A DNA stretch of 5,098 bases from contig CANNLB010000301.1 in assembly GCA_947505565.1 (NCBI GenBank), positions 1 through 5,098 on the forward strand, in the 5' to 3' direction. The position numbers were made by a program, and so were the translations under genes. This document shows, in pieces, positions 1-5,098 of the stretch. The stretch's first letter is position 1; every line of letters begins with the position of its first letter. Below the pieces are notes generated by a model. That model did no database searches, was not told the DNA's origin, and saw nothing but the letters and a program-made list of their open reading frames with translations. This stretch comes from Acidobacteriota bacterium. GTDB lineage: Bacteria > Acidobacteriota > Terriglobia > Bryobacterales > Bryobacteraceae.

Positions 1-104
1 GGAAAACCAACTTCAGGTTTTCCCTCCCTTCCCACCGCCCTTGGAAATCGCGTTTAGGCCCGATTTCCACATTTCCACCGTCGCGCCGACGATTCGGCGA
101 CGAC
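1..104. repeat. Cluster of three consecutive short inverted repeats (hairpins)
   Basis: Three perfect or near-perfect stems follow one another. Stem 1 pairs GGAAAACC (1-8) with GGTTTTCC (16-23) around a 7-base loop. Stem 2 pairs GGAAATCG (43-50) with CGATTTCC (61-68) around a 10-base loop. Stem 3 pairs GTCGCGCCGA (80-89) with TCGGCG-A-CGAC (94-104), which is ten pairs with one bulged A and a CGAT loop. The octamer ATTTCCAC is repeated in tandem at 63-70 and 71-78. The pairing is read directly from the sequence. None of the stems is followed by a T-run on either strand, so they are not canonical intrinsic terminators. They could be the 3' end of an upstream transcript, part of a structured RNA, or a DNA-level palindrome array. 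Function is unknown. Confidence 0.6.
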
Positions 105-566
105 ACGCTAAACTCCGAACAAGCCCGCCCCGCAGTCCATGCTTCCTTCATCGACCCGAAAGCCCCTCCGACTCAGCGCTTTTTCGCTACAAACACCAAA
201 CAGCGAGGAGGCGTATTGCACAGTGCCGAGTAACTTAGGCAGTCCCATTCCATAAAGCTGATCGCCCGTAAAAAGCGGACGCTTCGTCCCTCGCTGCCTG
301 CCCCGGTCGTGAATACCCCGCTTCGCGCACAGAACGTCATGCACGGCGCGCTCGCCCGGTGCCAAACAGGGGGGAAGGAGGGCGATCGAAGGGCGAAACG
401 CTTCCGCAAATACTGATTACCACCCGCCCCCGCGCTGCTTCCGGTGCGCGGGACGCTAAAGCTCTGCTTGCTGTGCATAATTTAGGTTGCACCTTACCAC
501 TTCTCACATCTCTGCAACATCCACTATTCTAAGAAGCATTACCAAATCAATTCGTTCTCGGAGCAA
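105..566. other. Non-coding stretch with further complementary segments, upstream of ubiX
   Basis: No gene is supported here. Short open frames exist on both strands, but they overlap one another, lack family motifs and have no convincing ribosome binding site. Complementary segments seen by eye are: GGACG/CGTCC (277-281 with 285-289, CTT loop); CAGCGAGG (201-208) with CCTCGCTG (289-296), which would enclose that hairpin; AGGCAG (237-242) with CTGCCT (294-299), which competes for the same bases; GCACGGCG (341-348) with CGCC (353-356) plus GTGC (359-362); and CCCGCGC (429-435) with GCGCGGG (446-452) around a 10-base loop. From about 480 the sequence becomes more AT-rich, as expected for the promoter and leader of the downstream operon, but no strong -35/-10 pair was found. 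I could not match the region to tmRNA, RNase P RNA, SRP RNA or a riboswitch I know. Confidence 0.4.
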
Positions 567-584
567 AAACCGAAGAATCGGTTT
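567..584 (+). promoter_or_regulatory. Hairpin immediately upstream of the ubiX ribosome binding site
   Basis: AAACCGA (567-573) pairs perfectly with TCGGTTT (578-584) around an AGAA tetraloop, giving a seven-pair stem. Three bases later lies GGAGGG (588-593), a strong Shine-Dalgarno match nine bases before the ubiX ATG at 603. The stem ends too far upstream to cover the Shine-Dalgarno itself. It could stabilise the mRNA 5' end, place the ribosome, or bind a regulator. There is no T-run, so termination is unlikely. The structure is seen directly; any regulatory role is inference. Confidence 0.35.
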
Positions 585-602
585 CGCGGAGGGTTCTCAC
601 AA

Positions 603-1172
603 ATGAAAGTCATCGTAGGCATCACCGGAGCCAGCGGCACCGTCTTGGGTTTTCGTCTGCTCGAAAAACTACGCCAAGCAGAAGGAGTCGAAACCCACTT
701 GGTCATGACCCGCTCGGCCGAACGGACCGCCTGGCTCGAAATGGGGCTCCGCTTGGCCGCCTTTCGCGATCTCGCCCACCACTCCCACCCCATCGAAGAA
801 ATCGGCGCCAGCCTCGCCAGTGGCAGCTTCCAAACCCACGGCATGGTCGTCGCCCCGTGCTCCATTCACTCCATGTCCGCCATCGCCCACGGCATCACCG
901 ACAACCTGCTGATTCGCGCCGCCGACGTTGTACTCAAAGAGCGGCGCAGGCTCGTCCTCATGGTCCGCGAAATGCCATTTCATCTCGGCCACCTCCGCAC
1001 CATGACCGCCCTAGCTGAAATGGGTGCCGTCATCGCCCCGCCAATCCCCGGATTCTATGGCAATCCCCAAACCGCCATGGATTTAGTAGATCATTGTGTG
1101 GACCGGGTCATTGATTTACTCGGCATTCCAAATCCAGGAGCCAAACGTTGGGACGGAAGCACCAGTCGATAG
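603..1172 (+). CDS. ubiX: UbiX-family flavin prenyltransferase
   Basis: This 189-residue cytoplasmic protein matches the usual UbiX/Pad1 length and aligns from end to end with my memory of E. coli UbiX. The family joins a dimethylallyl group from dimethylallyl (pyro)phosphate to FMN, making the prenyl-FMN cofactor of UbiD-type decarboxylases used in quinone synthesis or aromatic-acid metabolism. Visible motifs are the N-terminal flavin-binding GITGASG (residues 6-12), SGSFQT (73-78), PCSI (85-88), RAADVVLKERR (105-115), VRE (121-123), and the FY of the late active-site loop (151-152). The ATG is supported by GGAGGG nine bases upstream, and the first residues fit the expected beta strand before the glycine motif. 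After PCSI this copy has His89, where E. coli UbiX has Lys. The gene opens the operon and overlaps pheA by 25 bases. No ubiD lies in the window, so the partner decarboxylase must be elsewhere. Family assignment is firm; the exact pathway is not. Confidence 0.95.
   Translation: MKVIVGITGASGTVLGFRLLEKLRQAEGVETHLVMTRSAERTAWLEMGLRLAAFRDLAHHSHPIEEIGASLASGSFQTHGMVVAPCSIHSMSAIAHGITDNLLIRAADVVLKERRRLVLMVREMPFHLGHLRTMTALAEMGAVIAPPIPGFYGNPQTAMDLVDHCVDRVIDLLGIPNPGAKRWDGSTSR
1136..1140 (+). promoter_or_regulatory. Ribosome binding site for pheA inside the ubiX coding region
   Basis: AGGAG (1136-1140) stands seven bases before the TTG at 1148. There is no in-frame ATG or GTG between this TTG and the conserved prephenate dehydratase core, which starts about 13 residues in. 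This site therefore decides the start: the pheA product begins at an uncommon TTG within the last 25 bases of ubiX, and translational coupling to ubiX is likely. Confidence 0.6.
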
Positions 1173-2008
1173 AAAAGCCCGTCAGGGCTGCATTTCAGGG
1201 CGAGCGCGGCGCCTTCAGCGAGGAAGCCGCCAAACTGCTCCTCGGCCCCAATGTCGAGGTCGTTCCCTGCCCTAGCTTTCAACTCGTCTTCGAACGCCTC
1301 GCCGCCGGCGAAGTCGACCACGCCGTCGTCCCGATCGAAAACACCCTCCACGGTTCAATCCACGAAAACTACGATCATCTCCTCAATTTCCACCTGCCTA
1401 TCATCGGCGAGGTCAATCTGCGCATCGTTCATAACTTAATTGCCGCGCCGGAAATGACGTACGCCAAAGTGCGCTCCGTCTACTCCCATCCGGTCGCCCT
1501 CAATCAGTGCCTAAGGTTCTTCGCTGACCGCCCCCTTATTCAGCGTGAAATTCACTACGACACCGCCGGCAGCGTCAAAATGCTGATGGAAACGCGCCAA
1601 CCCGCCGCCGCAGCCATCGCCTCCTCCTTGGCCGCCCAATTCTACGGCGCTAAAATCCTCAAACGATCCATCGAAGACGATCGTCGGAACTTCACCCGCT
1701 TCTTCCTCCTTGCCGGACCCGGACATTCCGCGCCACCCACCGTCGCCAAAGAATGGAAAACTTCCATCGCCTTCACCATCCGTAACGTTCCCGGTGCCCT
1801 TTTTCGAGCCATGTCCGCCTTTGCTTTACGCGATATCAGCCTCACCAAAATTGAATCCCGCCCACTCCGCGGCAAACCGTGGGAATATTTGTTCTACGTA
1901 GACTTTTTGGGCCGAACCGATAACCCGGCCTCCCAACGTGCCCTCGATCATCTGCAGGAGTTTACCGACGATTTCCACCTGCTGGGCAGCTATCCCAAAA
2001 GCGCGTAA
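1148..2008 (+). CDS. pheA: Prephenate dehydratase with C-terminal ACT domain
   Basis: The 286-residue protein has the normal size of a stand-alone prephenate dehydratase, with no fused chorismate mutase. It decarboxylates and dehydrates prephenate to phenylpyruvate, the last step before transamination to phenylalanine, in the cytoplasm. The catalytic domain (about 13-190) shows FQGERGAFSEEAA (16-28), VPIENTLHGS (61-70), HPVALNQC (114-121), YDTAGSVK (137-144) and NFTRFFLL (181-188); Thr183 sits in the conserved TRF motif. The ACT domain (about 204-280) contains GAL (216-218) and ESRP (236-239), the motifs known to bind phenylalanine, so feedback inhibition by phenylalanine is expected. Some homologues act on arogenate instead, which cannot be told from sequence alone. 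The start is TTG at 1148, supported by AGGAG at 1136-1140. The gene overlaps ubiX by 25 bases and is 21 bases from the next gene, so all three are probably co-transcribed. Confidence 0.95.
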   Translation: MGRKHQSIEKPVRAAFQGERGAFSEEAAKLLLGPNVEVVPCPSFQLVFERLAAGEVDHAVVPIENTLHGSIHENYDHLLNFHLPIIGEVNLRIVHNLIAAPEMTYAKVRSVYSHPVALNQCLRFFADRPLIQREIHYDTAGSVKMLMETRQPAAAAIASSLAAQFYGAKILKRSIEDDRRNFTRFFLLAGPGHSAPPTVAKEWKTSIAFTIRNVPGALFRAMSAFALRDISLTKIESRPLRGKPWEYLFYVDFLGRTDNPASQRALDHLQEFTDDFHLLGSYPKSA

Positions 2009-2029
2009 TCGACTCTGGAGAGAATCTCG

Positions 2030-2971
2030 ATGAATCAACCCGTTGAGGACTGCATTATCATCGGCGCGGGGCTGTCAGGCCTCGCCGCCGCAAAATCCTT
2101 GGACGAGGCCGGACTCAGCGTCCTGCTTCTCGATAAAGGCCGTCGACCGGGCGGTCGTATGGCCTCACGTGAATTCGAAGGCGCCATGTTCGATTACGGG
2201 GCACAATTTTTCTCCGCCCGCGACACGGACTTCCGTAGCCTCATCCATAGCTTCCTCGGCGCCGCCTTGGTCACCCCATGGTTCGAACGACCCGGAGAAA
2301 CCCGTTACTGTTCCCCTCTCGGAATGAATGCAATTCCGGAGTTTCTCTCTCGCTCCCTCCGGCTTGTCTGCGGCGTCACCGTCAGCGTCGTCCGACACGA
2401 CGGAAAAATATGGCGCGTCATTGCGCAGGACGGCACCGTCTACTCGAGCAAAGCCTTAATCGTCACAGCCCCCCTTCCCCAAACCCTTGAGCTGGTGGAC
2501 ATCCCAGCCGATGTTCGGGCCGCGCTAACTGCGATCGAGTACCACCGCTGCATCGCCATTCTCGCCGTCCTCGACGGACCCTCCGCCATCCCCAAACCAG
2601 GCTACCTCCGCCTATCCCAACCGCCGCTGCAAACCCTCGCCGACAATCGGCAAAAGGGGATGGAGAGTGAGGCAGTGGGGGTCACCATTCTCGCCGACGC
2701 CGGCTTTAGTCTCCAGCATTGGGATACGCCAAGAGAAGAAGCGGCACCGTTACTACTGGCCGCCGCCGCCCCTTACCTGGGCTCCAACGTCTCCCATTGG
2801 CGCTACCACCGTTGGCGCTATAGCAATCCGGTCCAGATCTATCCCGAGCGCTTCTACGGGCTAGACCAAACACCCCCGCTCGCCCTCGCCGGCGACGCCT
2901 TCGGCGGTCCTCGCGTCGAAGGCGCTTTTCTCTCCGGTCACGCCGCCGCCAACTGGTTACTGACGAAGTAA
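2030..2971 (+). CDS. Renalase-like FAD/NAD(P)-dependent oxidoreductase
   Basis: This 313-residue protein belongs to the FAD-binding amine-oxidase-like fold and most resembles the bacterial renalase group (COG3380 type). The N-terminal Rossmann motif is IIIGAGLSGLAAA (9-21), with Asp35 at the end of the second strand for the ribose of FAD. GGRM (41-44) and FDYGAQFFSAR (54-64) follow, both hallmarks of the group. HRWRYSNP (260-267) and the C-terminal FAD-closing segment GDAFGGPRVEGAFLSGHAAA (288-307) complete the fold. There is no signal peptide, so it is cytoplasmic. Characterised bacterial renalases oxidise 2- and 6-dihydro-NAD(P), mis-reduced isomers that inhibit dehydrogenases; that substrate is inferred here, not shown. 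The ATG at 2030 has GGAGAG (2017-2022) seven bases before it and lies 21 bases after the pheA stop, placing it last in the operon. The stop is one base from the stop of the convergent gene. A generic amine oxidase or desaturase-like role is possible but fits the motifs less well. Confidence 0.85.
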   Translation: MNQPVEDCIIIGAGLSGLAAAKSLDEAGLSVLLLDKGRRPGGRMASREFEGAMFDYGAQFFSARDTDFRSLIHSFLGAALVTPWFERPGETRYCSPLGMNAIPEFLSRSLRLVCGVTVSVVRHDGKIWRVIAQDGTVYSSKALIVTAPLPQTLELVDIPADVRAALTAIEYHRCIAILAVLDGPSAIPKPGYLRLSQPPLQTLADNRQKGMESEAVGVTILADAGFSLQHWDTPREEAAPLLLAAAAPYLGSNVSHWRYHRWRYSNPVQIYPERFYGLDQTPPLALAGDAFGGPRVEGAFLSGHAAANWLLTK

Positions 2972-2997
2972 CTTACTCAATCACGGCCAGACTGGCC
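2956..2997. other. Two small inverted repeats at the convergent gene junction
   Basis: GTTACT (2956-2961) pairs with AGTAAC (2967-2972) around five bases, spanning the stop codon of the oxidoreductase gene. GGCCAG (2985-2990) pairs with CTGGCC (2992-2997), a near-palindrome with one central base inside the last codons of the minus-strand esterase. They flank the junction between the convergent genes and could act as a weak two-way terminator or roadblock. Stems are only six pairs and no T-run follows on either strand, and the second may simply be coding sequence, so the regulatory reading is tentative. Confidence 0.25.
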
Positions 2998-3743
2998 ACC
3001 GTTCGCGGTCCCATCCGGAGTTCGTTCACCATCACCCCGGCCGGGTCAACCTCCAGCAATCGTCGCCCCGTGTAGTCACTGATCAGCAGATTTCCGTTCG
3101 CGAATTGTGCCAAGCCCGAAGCCCAACCCATCTTGATGTCGCTCTTTGCTCCCCCTATTGCCCGCACCACCCCGCCCTGCGGATTTACAATCAACACTTC
3201 GCCCGGATCGGACAAACTCAGCAACGTGTTCCCATCCGCCAACCGCAACGCCTGGTAGAGCCGACGCTTATCCCCGTCCTTGGCCTGCCATTCCCAAACA
3301 ATCTTGCCCTCTTTGCTCACCTCGATCACTTTGGCTACCGCCTCCACACAAATCAGCGTCGTCCCGGCCGCCGTCCGCCGCACGTTTCGCATCCGCATGT
3401 TCGCTAAGTCCTCGGACTGGTAGTTCCAAACCCGATTACCGCCGCGGTCCACCTCAATCACCCGGCCCGCCTTAGCATCGCCAATCACCGTATTCCCATT
3501 CGGCAGCCGCTGCGCCGCCAATGGATGCTCCAATCCCTGGCAACACTCCCAAACCCGCTTGCCAAACGCGTCCACTTCATAAACTCTCTTTTCCGGAGCA
3601 AACGTGTATAAAAGGTGCCCCCCGGGCAGCGGTTGAGCATCATGTCCCCGGCCATTGGGCACCCGCAGGTACTCCTTCCCGCTCGGCCAATCCATCACCA
3701 CCACCTCGCCTTTCGTGCCATGGTCGGAGATCAGAATCCGCCG
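2973..3743 (-). other. Propeller-repeat half of the esterase gene
   Basis: Read on the minus strand, this part encodes about 256 residues in six similar units starting near residues 293, 326, 365, 411, 455 and 501 of the 548-residue protein. Shared elements are a (P/A)-N/G-G-N/T-(T/L)-(L/V)-I strand, an acidic turn, a V-(I/Y)-EVD-x-x-G hairpin and a closing VW(E/N). Units 2 to 4 are the most alike. The linker KPAPQRR (289-295) separates it from the esterase. The repeat pattern points to a closed six-bladed propeller. Arylsulfotransferase catalytic activity is unlikely, because only the repeat unit is recognised here. Confidence 0.65.
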
Positions 3744-4619
3744 CTGCGGCGCCGGCTTCAAATACTTATCGAACCATGCAAACAAGTGCTTTTCCGCCCG
3801 CTCGGCGTCCTCACCTTTGAACCCGTGGCCGGCATCCTGCAGGGTGACCAACTCGTGCGTCGCCCCGGCTGCCTTCATCCGTTGATCGAGCCACTGGCTC
3901 TGCTCGTAGGCCACATAGGCGTCCTTCGTTCCATGAACCGTCAACGTCGGAGCCGCCAGAGGATTCACATAATAAAGCGGACTCGCCACCAGATGCTGCT
4001 TCCGGTTGTGCGCCAAATCGTTGCCGATCCATTGCGGCAGCACGTCCTTAGCATCCACACTAGCGTCGTAGGACTTCGTAAAATCGGTCGGTCCATAAAA
4101 GTTAACAACCGCCTGCACCTGGCTCGACTGGTCGAGGTTCGGCCCCGACCCGTCAAAGGCGTTCATCTGACCCGTCAACCCCAACATCAGGACCAAATGC
4201 CCGCCCGCCGAACCGCCCGTAGTCCCGATATGATCAGGGTCCAAATTGTACTTCCGCGCGTTGGCCCGCAAAAAGCGCACCGCCGCCTTGGCGTCTTCTA
4301 CCGGCGCCGGAAACTGATGCCGCGGCGAGAGCCGATAAGATGCCGTGGCCGCCACGTAACCCTGCTGGGCCAGCTTGATGCACAGCTTGTGATAACTGGC
4401 CCGCGATCCGGCCCGAAAACCGCCCCCGTGAATGGCCAGCACCGCCGGATGGGGGCCTCCCGTTTTCGGCCGAAAGATATCCATGGCCACCCGTTCTCCG
4501 ACGCGGGAATACTCCACATCGAAATCAAGGGCCACATCGTCGGGTACCGCCGGGGCCACCGGCTTAGGGGGCTGCGCCAAGGCAGCCGTCGCGAGAAGAA
4601 GAAGGAGTGCAAACCGCAT
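2973..4619 (-). CDS. Secreted alpha/beta-hydrolase (BD-FAE/HSL-like esterase) fused to a C-terminal beta-propeller
   Basis: The chosen ATG at 4619 gives 548 residues and a textbook signal peptide: Arg2, then a leucine/alanine core ending ALA-Q near residue 15, with no lipobox. An in-frame GTG at 4637 would add six residues (MILCEL) before it. The hydrolase domain (about 25-287) has the oxyanion-hole HGGG (64-67), the nucleophile elbow GGSAGG with Ser137, Asp233 in HGTKD and His265 in AGHGF, so the full catalytic triad is present. Order and spacing fit the BD-FAE/hormone-sensitive-lipase-like esterases, which cleave carboxylic esters. The rest (about 293-548) is roughly six repeats of 40-46 residues built on GN-T/L-L-I, then V-IEVD-GG, then VW-W/Y, typical of PQQ-like or arylsulfotransferase-like propellers. 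It probably acts in the periplasm or outside the cell, with the propeller binding substrate, envelope or a partner. The natural ester is unknown. The gene follows the alkyltransferase gene closely on the same strand. Confidence 0.88.
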   Translation of the reverse strand: MRFALLLLLATAALAQPPKPVAPAVPDDVALDFDVEYSRVGERVAMDIFRPKTGGPHPAVLAIHGGGFRAGSRASYHKLCIKLAQQGYVAATASYRLSPRHQFPAPVEDAKAAVRFLRANARKYNLDPDHIGTTGGSAGGHLVLMLGLTGQMNAFDGSGPNLDQSSQVQAVVNFYGPTDFTKSYDASVDAKDVLPQWIGNDLAHNRKQHLVASPLYYVNPLAAPTLTVHGTKDAYVAYEQSQWLDQRMKAAGATHELVTLQDAGHGFKGEDAERAEKHLFAWFDKYLKPAPQRRILISDHGTKGEVVVMDWPSGKEYLRVPNGRGHDAQPLPGGHLLYTFAPEKRVYEVDAFGKRVWECCQGLEHPLAAQRLPNGNTVIGDAKAGRVIEVDRGGNRVWNYQSEDLANMRMRNVRRTAAGTTLICVEAVAKVIEVSKEGKIVWEWQAKDGDKRRLYQALRLADGNTLLSLSDPGEVLIVNPQGGVVRAIGGAKSDIKMGWASGLAQFANGNLLISDYTGRRLLEVDPAGVMVNELRMGPRTVASLAVIE

Positions 4620-4633
4620 GAGTTCGCACAATA

Positions 4634-5098
4634 TCACAAGCTGGCGTTTCGTTCCTTATCCAGCAACGCCTGCTTCCGGTCCAGCCCCCAACGGTAGCCG
4701 CCCAGCTCCCCCGTCCCGCGGATCACCCGATGGCAGGGAATCACCAGGGCCACCCGGTTCGTGGCACACGCCCGCGCCACCGCCCGCGCCGCCGTCGGCT
4801 GACCAATCCCCCGGGCCACCTGCTGATAGCTCTGCGCCTCTCCGCTCGGAATGCGCAACAAATACCGCCACACGCGACTCTGGAACGCGGTCCCTGCCAC
4901 GTCCAACGGCAGCGCGCCGATCGGCGCTCCACTGCGCAAATACCCTTCCAGCGCGTCCCGCCAAGCGAATAATTCCGGCGGCCATTCCGCACCGCGAGCC
5001 TGAATCTCGGCCTGCGGATACTCCCGCCGCAACTGTTCCGGAGTGCCATCAAACTGTAAATAGCACAGGCCCCGATCGGTCGCCCCCAGCAGCAGCGG
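4634..5098 (-). CDS. ogt: Methylated-DNA–protein-cysteine S-methyltransferase (Ogt/Ada C-terminal type), 5' end beyond the window
   Basis: The open frame runs from the stop at 4634-4636 to the right edge, giving 154 visible residues. A TTG at 5032 could be mistaken for the start, but the 22 codons above it read PLLLGATDRGLCYLQFDGTP-EQ, typical of the N-terminal strands of this family, so the gene is cut by the window edge. The protein moves the alkyl group from O6-alkylguanine (and O4-alkylthymine) in DNA onto its own cysteine, in a single-turnover repair reaction. Counting from the first visible residue, the acceptor is Cys122 in PCHRV, with the arginine finger in AARAV (Arg105), Asn114 and a C-terminal GGYRWGLDRK. 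The visible part is nearly a full Ogt; whether an Ada-type regulatory domain precedes it cannot be seen, so the symbol is tentative. Its TGA overlaps a possible GTG start of the esterase gene, suggesting co-transcription. Confidence 0.92.
   Translation of the reverse strand, partial: PLLLGATDRGLCYLQFDGTPEQLRREYPQAEIQARGAEWPPELFAWRDALEGYLRSGAPIGALPLDVAGTAFQSRVWRYLLRIPSGEAQSYQQVARGIGQPTAARAVARACATNRVALVIPCHRVIRGTGELGGYRWGLDRKQALLDKERNASL

Noticed and set aside
1..23. Intrinsic terminator for a gene to the left
   Set aside because: The stem is good, but the following bases are CTCCCTTCCC rather than a T-run, and no upstream gene is visible.
41..478. Short open frames on both strands in the leader region (41-238 plus; 108-365 and 173-478 minus)
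   Set aside because: They overlap each other, run through the inverted repeats, lack clear ribosome binding sites and show no recognisable domain. A decayed gene cannot be fully excluded.
501..530. Possible promoter: TTCTCA (501-506), 18-base spacer, TATTCT (525-530)
   Set aside because: Each box matches only four of six consensus bases and the AT-rich stretch offers many such pairs. The location is plausible but the call is not supportable.
539..992. Minus-strand frames opposite ubiX (539-865, 669-992)
   Set aside because: They lie antisense to a well-conserved UbiX sequence and have low-complexity translations.
3615..4697. A 360-codon open frame on the plus strand, opposite the esterase gene
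   Set aside because: It is antisense to a gene with a signal peptide, complete catalytic triad and propeller repeats. Its product is rich in Arg, Pro and His with no family motif, as expected of a shadow frame in GC-rich DNA.
5030..5032. TTG at 5032 as the start of the alkyltransferase
   Set aside because: The 22 upstream codons are open to the window edge and encode conserved N-terminal family sequence, so the true start is outside.
1..5098. CRISPR array, insertion sequence, tRNA or rRNA
   Set aside because: No regularly spaced repeats, transposase motifs, terminal repeats, or cloverleaf/rRNA signatures were seen on either strand.

Overview
The window looks like chromosomal DNA from a GC-rich, free-living bacterium. 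Five protein-coding genes are supported. Protein style (E. coli-like UbiX, stand-alone PheA, a renalase-like oxidoreductase, and a signal-peptide esterase with a C-terminal beta-propeller) would fit an Acidobacteriota lineage such as Bryobacter/Solibacter. That placement is an impression from family resemblance and is weak; no marker gene fixes the taxonomy.

Layout. Positions 1-602 hold no convincing gene. This stretch carries an unusual density of short perfect inverted repeats, with three back-to-back hairpins in the first 104 bases, more downstream, and one beside the first ribosome binding site. A plus-strand operon follows: ubiX (603-1172), pheA (1148-2008, overlapping ubiX by 25 bases and starting on TTG) and a renalase-like FAD oxidoreductase (2030-2971). 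From the other side come two minus-strand genes. The first is an O6-alkylguanine-DNA alkyltransferase running off the right edge (4634-5098). The second is a secreted alpha/beta-hydrolase fused to a six-repeat propeller (2973-4619). The two operons converge with one base between their stop codons.

How the genes may work together. UbiX makes prenylated FMN, the cofactor of UbiD-type decarboxylases, which serve quinone biosynthesis or aromatic-acid metabolism. PheA makes phenylpyruvate from prephenate. Both touch chorismate-derived aromatic metabolism. The third gene resembles the bacterial renalase family, which repairs mis-reduced nicotinamide dinucleotides. The alkyltransferase repairs DNA and has no obvious biochemical link to the secreted esterase it is coupled to.

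No mobile element, CRISPR array, tRNA or rRNA was recognised. The most interesting points are the hairpin-rich leader region and the esterase-propeller fusion; the rest is ordinary metabolic content in slightly unusual combinations.
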